From Ganoderma boninense (taxonomy: Eukaryota; Basidiomycota; Agaricomycetes; Polyporales; Polyporaceae), in NCBI GenBank assembly GCA_002900995.3, contig CM035305.1:2154467-2218466 (forward strand): a stretch of DNA of 64,000 bases, in the 5' to 3' direction. Made by a program: the position numbers and the translations under genes. The notes beneath the pieces are model-generated. The model searched no databases, was not told the origin of the DNA, and worked only from the letters and a program-made list of their open reading frames with translations. Of the stretch, positions 24,571-35,006 are shown in pieces. Position 1 is the first letter of the stretch. Each line of letters begins with the position of its first letter.

Positions 24571-27500
24571 ATGCCAGATGCGGACGCTGCCTCGTCTCAA
24601 CACCTCGATTCCTCCCAAACGCAATTCAATCCGGACCGTGAAGGGGAACTGTATGAAGTCGTGGAGATCCTCGCCGAGAGGGGCAAGAAGTACCTTGTGA
24701 AGTGGGCAGGCATCGACGAATCGACGGGGAAGCCCTGGAAAGATACCTGGGTCTTTAAAACGGACACGACCGACGATCTTACTCGCGAGTGGAAGCTCAA
24801 GAAACATGCAACAAATAAGAGGAGGAAACCTGGTGCGTGTTCTGTCCCTCTGAACGCGGTTGTGGCGTCTCACCGCAGCACAGGTGCAACGAAGACGGGA
24901 GGTTCCTCAACCTCCTCAAAGACTCAGAGGCATGTTGTGAGCACACCCTCTACCTCTACGACGCGACGAACGCGTCTCTCCGTCGCAGGTCCTTCTGCCA
25001 CGCCCTCAAGCACGCGTCTACCTCCGAATGCGTCGAGCTCTCGCGCAAGCCCTGCTCCCCAACCCGACAACTCTCCAACTACAAGAAAACGGCGGAGGGA
25101 CTTACGCGCAAGTCATCCTATGGTTGTAGAAGTCCCAACCCCAGGGCCATCCAGGCCCCGCAAGAAGAGGAAACTTGAGGTTGAGGTTGTACAACCGCCA
25201 TCCCGACACCCCTCGGAAGAGCCTCAGTCAGGCGATGAGGTTGTTGGACGGAAGAGGTCTGGAAAGACCGCCGTCCGTAGGATACAAGACGCTGATGAGG
25301 ATAGCAACGCCAGCCCAAGACCAGGTGGTTCCCTTGACCGAGTGCGACCTCCCTCGGCAGCTGGGAGGCAGAGGACTGCCAAAGCAGCCGATCACGAGGA
25401 TGAAGTGGAAGATGAGGAACAACACGCCGAGTACGTGGTACCCACAACGAAGGTTGGTCCTCCGCGTCATCTTAAACGACGCCGCCAGACCGTACCTACT
25501 CCCCAAACTCCCCCGAGATGGTCCCTATTTCACCCATACCTGTCCGGCAACCGCGTCGAGCGAAGCGAATAGCACGGCCGCCTGAGAAACAGTTATCTGC
25601 CTCCCCTGATCACGCATCAAATTCCAAGCTCAGTGCTCCGTCGACCTTGTCCAACGGCGCCAAAGGGAAGGGACTCTTGAAGTCCAATTCCTTGCCGCGA
25701 GGGCTTACAGGCTCGAAACGACCGTCTCTCGAGTCAAGCTCTGACTCGGACGGTGCCGAAGAGGAAGAGGCATCACGCCTTTTCAAAGCATTGAACGTCC
25801 CTAGCTCCCGGCCGTCGTATTTGACTCTCAAGGCAAGACAGTCACTGATGCAGGAGGAGGAAGAGAACACGCAAGAAGCGGCTGGCATTGTTCCTTCTTC
25901 CCCACCGAACCCATCTTTGTCTCCACTATTACCAGAGCCAGAGCCAGAGCCAGAGCAGGAATCGGAGTCAGAGGGACCGGGACCTACACTTGGACCTGGT
26001 CCCTACAGGCTAGGTCAGCGGCATGGTCGGCCGTTTGCAAATGATACCTTCAGTCGACTTGGCATTGTCCCCGAGACCCAGGCGACGAAAGCTCAAGAAG
26101 CTCTTGATGAGGCACCATATGACCCCTCTCAACACGATCTCGTCTCCGACTTCGACGTTCTGCGTACACCTGTGCGACGCTCGAAAGGATCGTCCAGCCG
26201 CCCAGGAAGCGTCTCCCTCATCTCCAAGATGAAAAACAAGCGCAAAGGCAAGTCGAAGGAGCTCCTGCCCATCCCTCAGCTCTCTCCTTCTGCCTTCCGT
26301 CCGTACCTACCCCAGGAAGACGAAATCGAAGACTTTAGCTCTCCTGAGAAGGACAAACGCCGACCGCGGCGTGAAGCGGAACCTTTCACTCAGGACACAA
26401 TCGAAGACTTCAGTCAAGATGCCGATATGGACCATTTCATGGATTGGGAAGGCGGACAGCAGCCTGCAGAAGTTTTGGCTTCCGTGCATGAGAACGGCCC
26501 GGACCTTTCCTTGGGCCCGGAGCTGACCCCGCCAGACGCCGAGGGCGGTCCGCGGAAAGTAATGGAGCAACTGTTGTCGAAGGTGCGTCTCTTCGACACA
26601 CGGCAGAACCACAAAGCTATATTGAACCACGTTCTTTCATCTGTGCAGGAAGACGCGCGCAGAGATGTCCCTGTCTCTCCTGAAATCCCACCTCTACCGG
26701 AGTTTCCGCCCACGAGCACCACACAGCAGGCTGAAGCGGACAGCATGTCACAGGTAAGGAGTACAATCGTGACGACGTGCCATGTTTGTCGATTGAACTA
26801 ACGCGATTTCAGCAACCGTCTATCCGCAGCAGCCAGATAGCGGAGCTCAACGCGGTTCTCGAAGAGAAGGACGAGAAGCTGACGCAGCTCGAGAGCCAAG
26901 TTGAAGAGCTCCAGACCCGCATAGCGGAGCTTGAAAGCGAGAACGCTGAGGTGCGTTGCATATGAAAACGCTTTTCTCGCCTCACGAACCCGATTTACTG
27001 ACGCGCCGTGGCATACATGTCAATAGGGTCGCGCGACTCTCGAAATCGAGCTGGAGACTCTGCGCGCGGAGTCTGGGGAGAAGGCAGAGCAGATAACGCA
27101 GCTTGAGAACCAGCTGGTGGAGCTGCAGCTGCAACTGACGCAGCTGACCGCGGACAACGAGAATGTATGTATATACGCTTCGTTTTGACCCATTCCCTTA
27201 TTATTGACAATCGGCCTTCGATCGTGCTCATTTTATTCATTCCTTCCGTGAAGCAACGCGTAAAGCACGAATCGCAGATCCGGAACCTGAACGAGTCCCT
27301 CGAGGAGCGCAATGAGCAAGTCTCGCAGCTCGAGGGCGCGCTCGTTGAGCTGCAGGTAGAGGTCGAAGCGATCGAGGCGGAGAAGGAGAAGCTCGAGATG
27401 GCGAAGCACCAGCACTCGGCAGAGCGCGAACACGACGCCCACGATCAGGAACAGCTCGCGGCTCTCCAGCAACGTCTCTGCGCGCTCGAGACGAGCTGGC

Positions 27501-28318
27501 TCGAGCCCAGCAGCAGCATGAAGAGACCGTCGCTGCGCTCGCCCAACGTCTGGAGATAACGAGTCAGGAGCACAAAGGGCGCGTCAAAGGCATCGAGGAC
27601 GATCGAGATCTCTTCAGGAAGTTGTATGACGATGCGTCTACGCACGCGCAGCGCCTCGCGCGGGAGAACGCAGAGCTCGAGGAGGGCAGACAGCGCGCGG
27701 AAGGACGGGCCCAGGCCTGGTGTCGCGATGGTCAAGGCGACGTTCACTGCGCAGGTGGCAGCGCTGAAGGCTGAGGTCGAACGGCTCACGGCGCTGGTCA
27801 AGGTCCTCAATGACAAGGACGCGCGGACGGACGACGATGTGCGCGCCCGCGCGGCGCGGGAGCCAGAGCTCCAGGAAGAGAACGCCGTGTTGAGAAGGGA
27901 CAACATGGAATTGAGGAGGAAGGTGGAACAGATGCTGATCATTGGCACCGCCGCGAAATGGGCTGATGATGATAGGGAGGACGAGGACTACGTTCCGGAT
28001 GGAGAGGATGGAGGCAGCCCGAGCTCGAGCCCAAGTTCCGATTCCAGTGATAGTGACAGCGACAGCGATGGGAGAGCTTCGCCTGTCAGTGTTCGCGCGC
28101 CAGCGAGCCATTCCTCGTCGCCTGATCGAGGATACTTCTTTGTCTGCCAACATGTTTCGGGAGAGCATATGTGCAACAAAACGTTCGCGGATGCTCAGGT
28201 GCGCTATTTTGCAGGTCCTGGTATTCTATAATTCCAATTTACTGACGAGAGACCACAGGGCGTCATTGAACATGCTAACAATATCCACTACCACGACGTT
28301 CAGAGGCCGGATTTTTGA
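24571..28318 (+). CDS. chromodomain and coiled-coil protein
   Basis: Putative chromatin reader. Residues about 25-75 form a chromodomain-like module: LYEVVEILAERGKKYLVKWA, STGKPWKDTWVF, DLTREW. Next come a long Ser/Pro-rich, basic disordered region with several Lys/Arg clusters (RKKRKLE, KRRRQTV), an acidic/Glu-Pro patch (EPEPEPEQESESE), and heptad-rich coiled coils split over three short exons (IAELNAVLEEKDEKLTQLES, ITQLENQLVELQLQLTQL, NLNESLEERNEQVSQLEG). An acidic Ser-rich tail ends in a short domain (FFVCQHVSGEHMCNKTF ... GVIEHANNIHYHDVQRPDF) whose spaced Cys/His residues may bind zinc. Frame breaks: C5 run at 25510-25514, CTCT at 27475-27479 and near 27705. It matches no named protein I know. 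Confidence 0.72.
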
Positions 28319-28553
28319 GGGACGACGGAGGATTTCACATATATATACGCATCCAATCTTGCTTTCTTTTTTTTGTAATTTTCTGTGATAATAGGCCCAG
28401 GAGAAGATGTATTTGGTGATCCGCTACAATGCTACACAGCGCCACGAAAACGATTACGATGGATTGTCGAGCAAAAGAGGAAGGTCCGTGCTTGTTTCAG
28501 ATAGAGTTCCTTGAGGCGTGTTCTACCGTAGTCACCCCCGGAAGTACACTGCT

Positions 28554-29499
28554 CTAGGCAGAGAGAACCTGAGGCTCGGGGAATGAAGGGGGCTTGTTGG
28601 AAGCGGAGGAGGAAGGAGAGAAGTTGCTGACCATCTCCGAGGTGAACGAGTTAGAGTGAGCCTGGACTCCGGTGGACGAACCAACGTCGTAAGGCGCAGG
28701 GCCAGGCTGAGGAGCAGCGGCAGCCTGGCCACCAGTGGCCGGCCGAGCAGCCTGCTGGAATGCTCCGATCAAAGAAGTGCCATACGATGTCCACAGGCCG
28801 CGAGCGACATCAGCATAGTTCCCACCAGCAGGCAGCTGTGGGGCGGACGGTGCAGCACCAGGAGCAGGAGGGGCGCCGCCTGGAGCAGTAGGCGCCTGGT
28901 TCTTGGTGGCCAGGTCCCAGAAGGTCTGCCAGAAGACCTGGACGCGAGACTGGATGAAGGACAGAGCGTTGCTCTGGACTGCGGTGATGTTGGCGTCGAT
29001 ATCGGCTTGGTTCTTAGTGAGGAAGGGGTGGAAGTATGTCTGATAGACCCAGGTTGAACCCTGAATTTGCCACCACGCGTTAGGGGGGCTCTCGGAAAGG
29101 CTATCGGACATTAACACACCTGCGTTTGGGGAAGCGAAAGGAAGAGGAGGAAGAGGGTACGGGTCTCCCAGTAGAAAGGGACCCTGAATGGACGTGGAGG
29201 GTCGACTGTTGGTGAACGGAAGACGCCGGAAGAGGGGCATGAGACTTACCAGTCGAGGATGAAGCCGGTCACGTACTCGACTGCGACGAAGGCTCCAACT
29301 ACAGACCAATACATGCACCATCGCTCGAGGTCCGGCTCGGCGAGAGGACGGTGTGTGAGGGCCTTCCATGTGCCGTAGCTAGGCAGGAGGAAGGCGAACC
29401 AGGCACTACACGCGCACAAGGGTCATGCGAATGCACATGGGGATCTGCAGGTCACGCGAGCACATACCTGAGAACATGGGAGATGAACGACATCAACAT
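28554..29499 (-). CDS. TB2/DP1/HVA22 (Yop1/REEP) family membrane-shaping protein
   Basis: Family members insert hairpins into the ER membrane and shape tubules. The spliced start MLMSFISHVLSAWFAFLLPS is followed by YGTWKALTHRPLAEPDLERW, CMYWSVVGAFVAVEYVTGF and ILDWVPFYWETRTLFLLFLS. Next is LPQTQGSTWVYQTYFHPFLT, the classic HVA22 sequence, then an amphipathic helix (NQADIDANITAVQSNALSFI). The remaining C-terminus is Pro/Ala/Gly-rich and disordered, ending PEPQVLSA. The first exon is only 32 bases (29468-29499), and three more short introns follow. The family is clear. Orthology to Yop1 versus other fungal members is open, because the Pro/Ala-rich tail is longer than in Yop1. Confidence 0.88.
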
Positions 29500-31007
29500 G
29501 TTTAGGTTCTGCCCGGTCGCTCACTGAGGACGTAGTCGGAGGAGGAAGATAAGTATGAGAAAGAGGAGTGCTGGACGGGATTTGGGGATAAATAGGCTAC
29601 GTGGACGAGTGCCAGCAAGCGGTGCACGACGACGGGCGCTGTCTCCTGGCAAGACGCCGCCCGATGCGGACGCCGGAGACGACGCTTCTGCATCGACGGA
29701 GCGCCCGCCCCCGGAGCGGGCGGGATGCTTGTCCGAGCGCGCGCCGTGCCTCCCGGGCCACTGCCAGTGAAAGGAACGTGGACATGGGCAGGCAGCACAC
29801 TCGCAGACACTTTGTACGTGCCGTCAGTCTCTATTGTACTCGGCCTCCAGCCACGTCTGATGGACGAGGTCGATTTCTGGGCACGGCACGTCGTGTACCG
29901 CTCACCTCGGTCTCAGACGTGGCCGGCGAAACGACCACCAGCAAGCAGATGATTCTCAGGTAAATCTGTCAGCACACACAATACTTCCGATATCAGCCCA
30001 TGAGTGGGCCGCCGCTCATGGTGACTCCGAGAGAAGGTGATGCACGCAAAGCTCGTTCGTCCTCTAAGCCAATCGTGACGGATTGGCGCAAAGATGGGAC
30101 GGGCACATGAGTGTCTGTGACGCGTCGTAGCTGACATACATTACCCGATGCTCGGCCAACACACCAAGAGAATTGGCATGACTACTGCGAGACCTACCTC
30201 CACCGTCCGGGCTGGGTGGGTGAGTGGGATGTGTGGAGTGCGCGCAGCTCCCTGCCGTCGAAGCGCGAGGAGAGCCCCCTGACCCAAGGCTGGAGCCAGT
30301 GCAGGGAAAACCCCAGGCGTGCAGGCTGTGAAGGAGGAGTTTATCTAGAGCTGAGGGAGGGCGCGCGGTTCCCAGGCTCGCGCTTGGGCAAGATGCGGGC
30401 GAGAGATCAGACTGAGGCCCAGAGAGATTCTGACAGAGAAGGCGGAGGAGGGATGACTCGTGGCAAGCTTCGTGGAGATGGGCCAGTTCTGGGTACGAAA
30501 ACAGGAACGCCGACCGCCTTCTAGGTTGCATGCGCGAGCCGTCTGGGGAGAAAACGCAGGTGCAAGGTTGGAGTTCCGTCCGGAGATGGAAAGCGCAGAT
30601 CGCAAGGATCGAGGAGAGCGGAGAGTTTGGAGGGCGACGGAAAGAGGGTGCGATAGGCCAGGAGAGTGCGTTCCCAGCGATGTAGAGATGCCGCTGTTCT
30701 GGAACGCGAGCAGATCGGTTTTGGTGGCAGGAAGAGGGCGACGAGTGGGAGATGAAGCCCATTCGCAAGCGCGGTAAAATGGGAGGGGAACGTGCTCCGC
30801 GCGACCAGCCCAGCGCATGGCACGCCCCGCTTCATCCTTGGCCTTGTTTCCCCCGCGCTCCTCCTCCTCTCCTTCCTCCGCCTCCGACTCCCCATCACCC
30901 GTCCCCGTCCCCATCTCCGTCTCCGTCCCGCCCGAGCTCCTCCCTCCCAAGCCCCCGCCGCCCGTCCCGCCCCGCCCCACATCGCACCATCGATCGCAGC
31001 TTGATCC
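29500..31007. other. 1.5-kb intergenic region
   Basis: The largest gap in the window, between the HVA22-type gene start (-) and the Zn2Cys6 gene start (+). It is very GC-rich, with CT/CCG tracts at 30840-30960 just before the regulator's ATG, so frames stay open on both strands (up to 234 codons). None of these ORFs resembles a protein I know or shows splice-consistent structure. A long 5' leader for the regulator is plausible. Confidence 0.4.
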
Positions 31008-34000
31008 ATGGATCCCGGCAGCAGCAGTGCCGCCCTCAGCATGGGCGTGAAGAAACAGGAAGACATCGACGGGTCTGACCCAAAGTCGGGCCAGAAACCA
31101 GAGCAGAAGCCAGTGGTTAGGACGTTGAACAGGGTGCCTCGTACGTATCCTTTTCTATCCTTCCGTCACGCTCAGTCGGACCGTATTCACCGCAATAATT
31201 CTAGGTGCATGTGTGAGTCCCACATTTTAGGTCCTCCCCGCCCGATCGCGGCACGCTCACTCCATTATCCCCCAGAATGCCTGTCGAAAGCAGAAAATGC
31301 GGTGCGAGGGCGCGGAGAACCCGCCCTGCAGACGCTGCCGCCATGCTGGTTTAGAGTGCCTTTTCGAGAAGCCCACAAGAGAGGCAAGTTTGACAGGCGA
31401 AGCCGGTTTGGAGTGAGTCCTCCCTCGCGTTCCAGCCGTTCAGACGTGTTCAACCGCGTCGGACAGACGTATACGAAGTCTCGAGGCCCATGTCGCCGAC
31501 ATCCGGTCCACACAAAATACAATCCAGGCGACGCTCATGGAAATCGCGGCGCACTTGCGCAGCGGTGTTCCCTTGGCGTCGCGTTCCCCGTACCCGCCTC
31601 CCCCATTTGCTCACCATTCCCCCGGTTCACAATCGTTAGGATCCCCTGCGGTATCTACACCGTCAACAGGTACGTTTCTTCGCGTTGATTGTAATTTTTT
31701 TATCCCGACCCGCGATCACAGTGACCAGTACCGTGCCATCCGCTCATCCGATGGCAAACCCAGCAGTGCGCCAGCCGCACAGGGAAGTACATCCGCCCAT
31801 GTATTCGCAGCCTCAAAATGCTCGTCCTGCGGGTCCCGACTCTCATCCCCAAGCCATGTACAACGGCGCTCCGGGCCACCCGCATCCCGGAGTTCATGGC
31901 CCCAGTCTTCCCCCATTCTCAAGTATCGACTCAATGGGCCCTCCGCGTTCCCAACCTACCAATGTGTCTTCGATGCGGTACAATGCCTCTGATGCAAGAG
32001 CACGCCCTGCGGAAGGCACATCTGCAGGATCCAAACGCGCCGCTCCTCCCTCATCCACAGTTACGAGCGCAGATTCGTCAGAGGCCGAAGACGACGGAGG
32101 GGAGCTCCCTGCTTCTGGCCTGGTTGCCCCTTGGGAAGTCCTGCGAGGATTGGCCGATGTTGCAATCGAGCGGGCCGCTAAGGTCAGTCTGTCCTCGGGA
32201 CCGTGACGGCTCTCCTGATTCCCGTTCCGGCTGACCTAGAAAATTTTGTCTTCTGCACAGGAGAACGGAGGCGAGAGCGAAGCCCGAGTCGCGCTCGGAC
32301 GAGCTCGCCCGAGCCGAGGCAACCCCGTCCGGCGAAGCGGAGGAAGGTGTTCCATGCCCCGCCGAGATCGACGACGTTCCCCGATGGTAATGACGCTATG
32401 TTCCGTTTTAAATTGTGGAAGATGTTCCTAATGATGTCCGCGCATCCGCAGTGGTCACGAAGAAGATCCTTTCTGAGGCCGAAGTCCGCGAGCTGTTCAG
32501 AATGTGCGTGTTTCCGATGTTACGCCGTGTTTCTCGTGCGATGACGAAGTTTGACCATTTCTTTTGTGTGGTGTTAGATTCTATCATGGCTGCTCTACGT
32601 TCTTGCCGGTGTTCGACGCAAGTATGGACACGTATGATGGTCTCCATGAACGGTCCCCATTTGCGGTCGACGTGATTTGTATGGTCGCGGCGAAGGTCCG
32701 CGACGGAGGTGGTAGGTTTTGCAAAGGGAATGCTGCTCTGAGGAAGAAACCCTGATCACACCGCGTTTTAGGAAATCCCAGCGACATTTTCATGAAGTGT
32801 CTGGAAGAGGTCCAGGCCATCTCTTGCGCTACTCTCTTTTCACCCGTGACTCGTCAGGAAGCCGTACAGGCAATGCGTAAGCATGGGCTAACCCACCGCA
32901 CCAACGTGGGCTGATCGGTCCTCGTTTAGTTCTCGTCTCAGGGTGGTCCGACAACGGCTGGTTGAGTGGTGGTCACGCTGTTCGCGTATGGCTATGGAAC
33001 TCTGTAAGCTGTCGTCAGTCACCTGCGTGGTGGTCGCTCACGTTGCATTTTCCCAGCCATGCACAAGGCCTGGCCCGAGCTGCTGAAAAGAATGAAGGCC
33101 GGCAAAGCTTCTACGTCAAGTAAGGATAGACAGCTTGTCATATCCTCTCGTACATGGTTCTGTCTCTACCTCTTCGAGCACCAGTACGTTGGCCGCTATT
33201 TTCGGATGCCGTGCACAATTCGTTATGCTTACGGAATGCAGAATGTCTTACGGCACGGGTCGTCCCGCGATTCTCAAGGATGACGAGAGCATCTGGCAAT
33301 GCCGTCTCCTCCTTCAGCACCCTCTGGCCATTGAAGATGATATGCGACTCGTGTCGACGGTCGAGCTCATGGCCATCCGCGAACGTGTTCATAACAATCT
33401 GTCACCCTTGTTTGATCGGGCGGTTGACGAAATTACCTTCAACGTTCTCCGCGAAGCCGATATGGAGTTTCGTAATTGGTACGCGACCTGGGACCAGGCT
33501 TTCTCACAGAAGTATGAGGATGCCGGTGAGTTATATTTTCTATTTTCGTGTCGGCCGGATGCTCATTTTAGGTCAGCGTTCTATCGGCAAAGTCTTCAGA
33601 TCCAACATCTCCATGCGGAGCTGTTCCACAATGCTACCGCATTGCGGGGTATCGATGGGCCGGAGGACGTGCAGAAGATGCCGCCCGCCCAACGTGATCT
33701 CGCAGTGCGGTCAATTCAGATTGGGAAACAGATCCTCGACATTACCGTGACCTCGCCCGCCTACAGGGAGGGCATGAAATATGGTTTGTCATTTGCGAAA
33801 TTAACGTTGCTGCGAGTGTACCCTCAAACTGATTCTGACATTCTACAGCGGTTCATTACACCCACGCGACTGCAACGTTCTCGGCTTCCTTCTTATTACG
33901 GCTATCTCGGCTCTTGTGAGTTCTAGGCGTGGAGTGCCTTGTGAGCTTTCTATTGATTCCTCCTGCAGCCCTGACCAGTGCAATCTCCATGAGATCAGGA

Positions 34001-34532
34001 CTGCCGTCGAACAACTGGCAGTCCTTCTGGCCGAAGGTACGTGACCCTCAAATTTCTGTTCGGCCAGTCTTGACAATGTGCTCCAGTTCCCGGCAAGAGA
34101 TACGCATTAACGCTCCAGTTAATGCTGAAGCGGTTTGTGAGAAAAAGGAGACAGTCAGTCTCGACTTCCCGCTCTCCCACAATGCCCAGGGATCAGAGAA
34201 ACCGGTCTCACAGTGATGCTGCTGGATACTCATCGGACGCCGTCAGCCATTCCGCGACTTCTCTGCCTCCGACATCGCCCACGTTCGAACCCTCATACCA
34301 GGCTGCGCCTGACGCCATGGGTCACATGCCTGTAGGCGTGCCCCCGCAATATGGGCAGCAGTACACCCCCAATATCGAGAACATCTGGCGCGGGTTCGAA
34401 ACGACTTCGAACGAACAGTTGCCCGTCTGGCTCTCCGATCAAACCCTCGGCGGCGCCTCCTTCTCTGCGAACGGTATCGATGCCTTCCTGCTGCCTGCCG
34501 ACTATCTTCCCGCTGCACCTCAAATCTGGTAA
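31008..34532 (+). CDS. Zn(II)2Cys6 transcription factor with fungal MHR domain
   Basis: Fungal-specific regulator. The binuclear zinc cluster reads R-A-C-N-A-C-R-K-Q-K-M-R-C-E-G-A, then NPPCRRCRHAGLEC, i.e. C-x2-C-x6-C-x7-C-x2-C-x6-C at about residues 46-74. The first Cys lies in an 8-base micro-exon at 31205-31212. A coiled linker (RIRSLEAHVADIRSTQNTIQ) and a Pro/Ser-rich segment come next. The middle-homology region follows: EVRELFRIFYHGC, LPVFDASMDTYDGLHERSPF, AVDVICMVAAKVRDG, RTWFCLYLFEHQMSYGTGRP and ILKDDESIWQCRLLLQHPLA. The tail is Ser/Pro-rich and ends DYLPAAPQIW. There are many short introns. It has the layout of Gal4-class regulators such as those around amino-acid or lipid metabolism, but no specific target can be assigned. 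Confidence 0.9.
31205..31212 (+). other. 8-base micro-exon (Zn2Cys6 gene)
   Basis: GTGCATGT lies between ...ATTCTAG and GTGAGTCC. Exon 1 ends at 31140 with one base of a codon. The micro-exon gives C|GT GCA TGT| and joins AAT GCC TGT CGA, i.e. R-A-C-N-A-C-R. It encodes the first zinc-cluster cysteine. Confidence 0.85.
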
Positions 34533-35006
34533 CTTTATTGCCGTTGTCTTCAACTGTACGTATTAGCGCTCTCTGTGGACCTGTCTGTTTCTATTCAGCG
34601 ACGACGCCTTTGTTGTTACGATACGTGGAATTCTGTGTCTCTATTGCTGGAACTCTGCTCTTGTTACGAAGAACAGTATGACATATGTACTTCGATACCC
34701 TCCCTACTCACGTTCATGCCGCGCCGACGTACATGTCTCTCCCAAGTCCCATAACGACTTTACATACATGCATTCTTCCTTTCTACATGCATCACCACTC
34801 TGGATTAGCACTGGAATTATCCCTGCTCTTTACTTTGCCGTAGATAGCTTTGTATATATATATACTTGTCTCAAGGCATATCCTGCACGCGATGGGCGTG
34901 AATGCGGAGGCGCTCATGGTGTAAAGTTTCCTATTCGGGCACGTGGCAAAATTTTGGAGGCGGCGGATGCGAGTCTGCGTCGACGAGCGGCGAGTCGCAA
35001 GCAACG
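34533..35006. other. intergenic region
   Basis: About 470 bases, AT-richer, with a TATATATATA run at 34853-34864 that lies roughly 145 bases before the start of the WD40 gene. No gene recognised. Confidence 0.45.

Noticed and set aside
30064..31066. Overlapping minus-strand ORFs of 181-234 codons in the 30-31 kb gap
   Set aside because: Three frames are open at once in GC-rich low-complexity sequence; residues are Gly/Ser/Pro/Arg-biased and no domain is visible.
34853..34864. TATATATATA as a definite core promoter of the WD40 gene
   Set aside because: About 145 bases from the start codon; plausible but could be a simple repeat, so it is only mentioned in the spacer entry.
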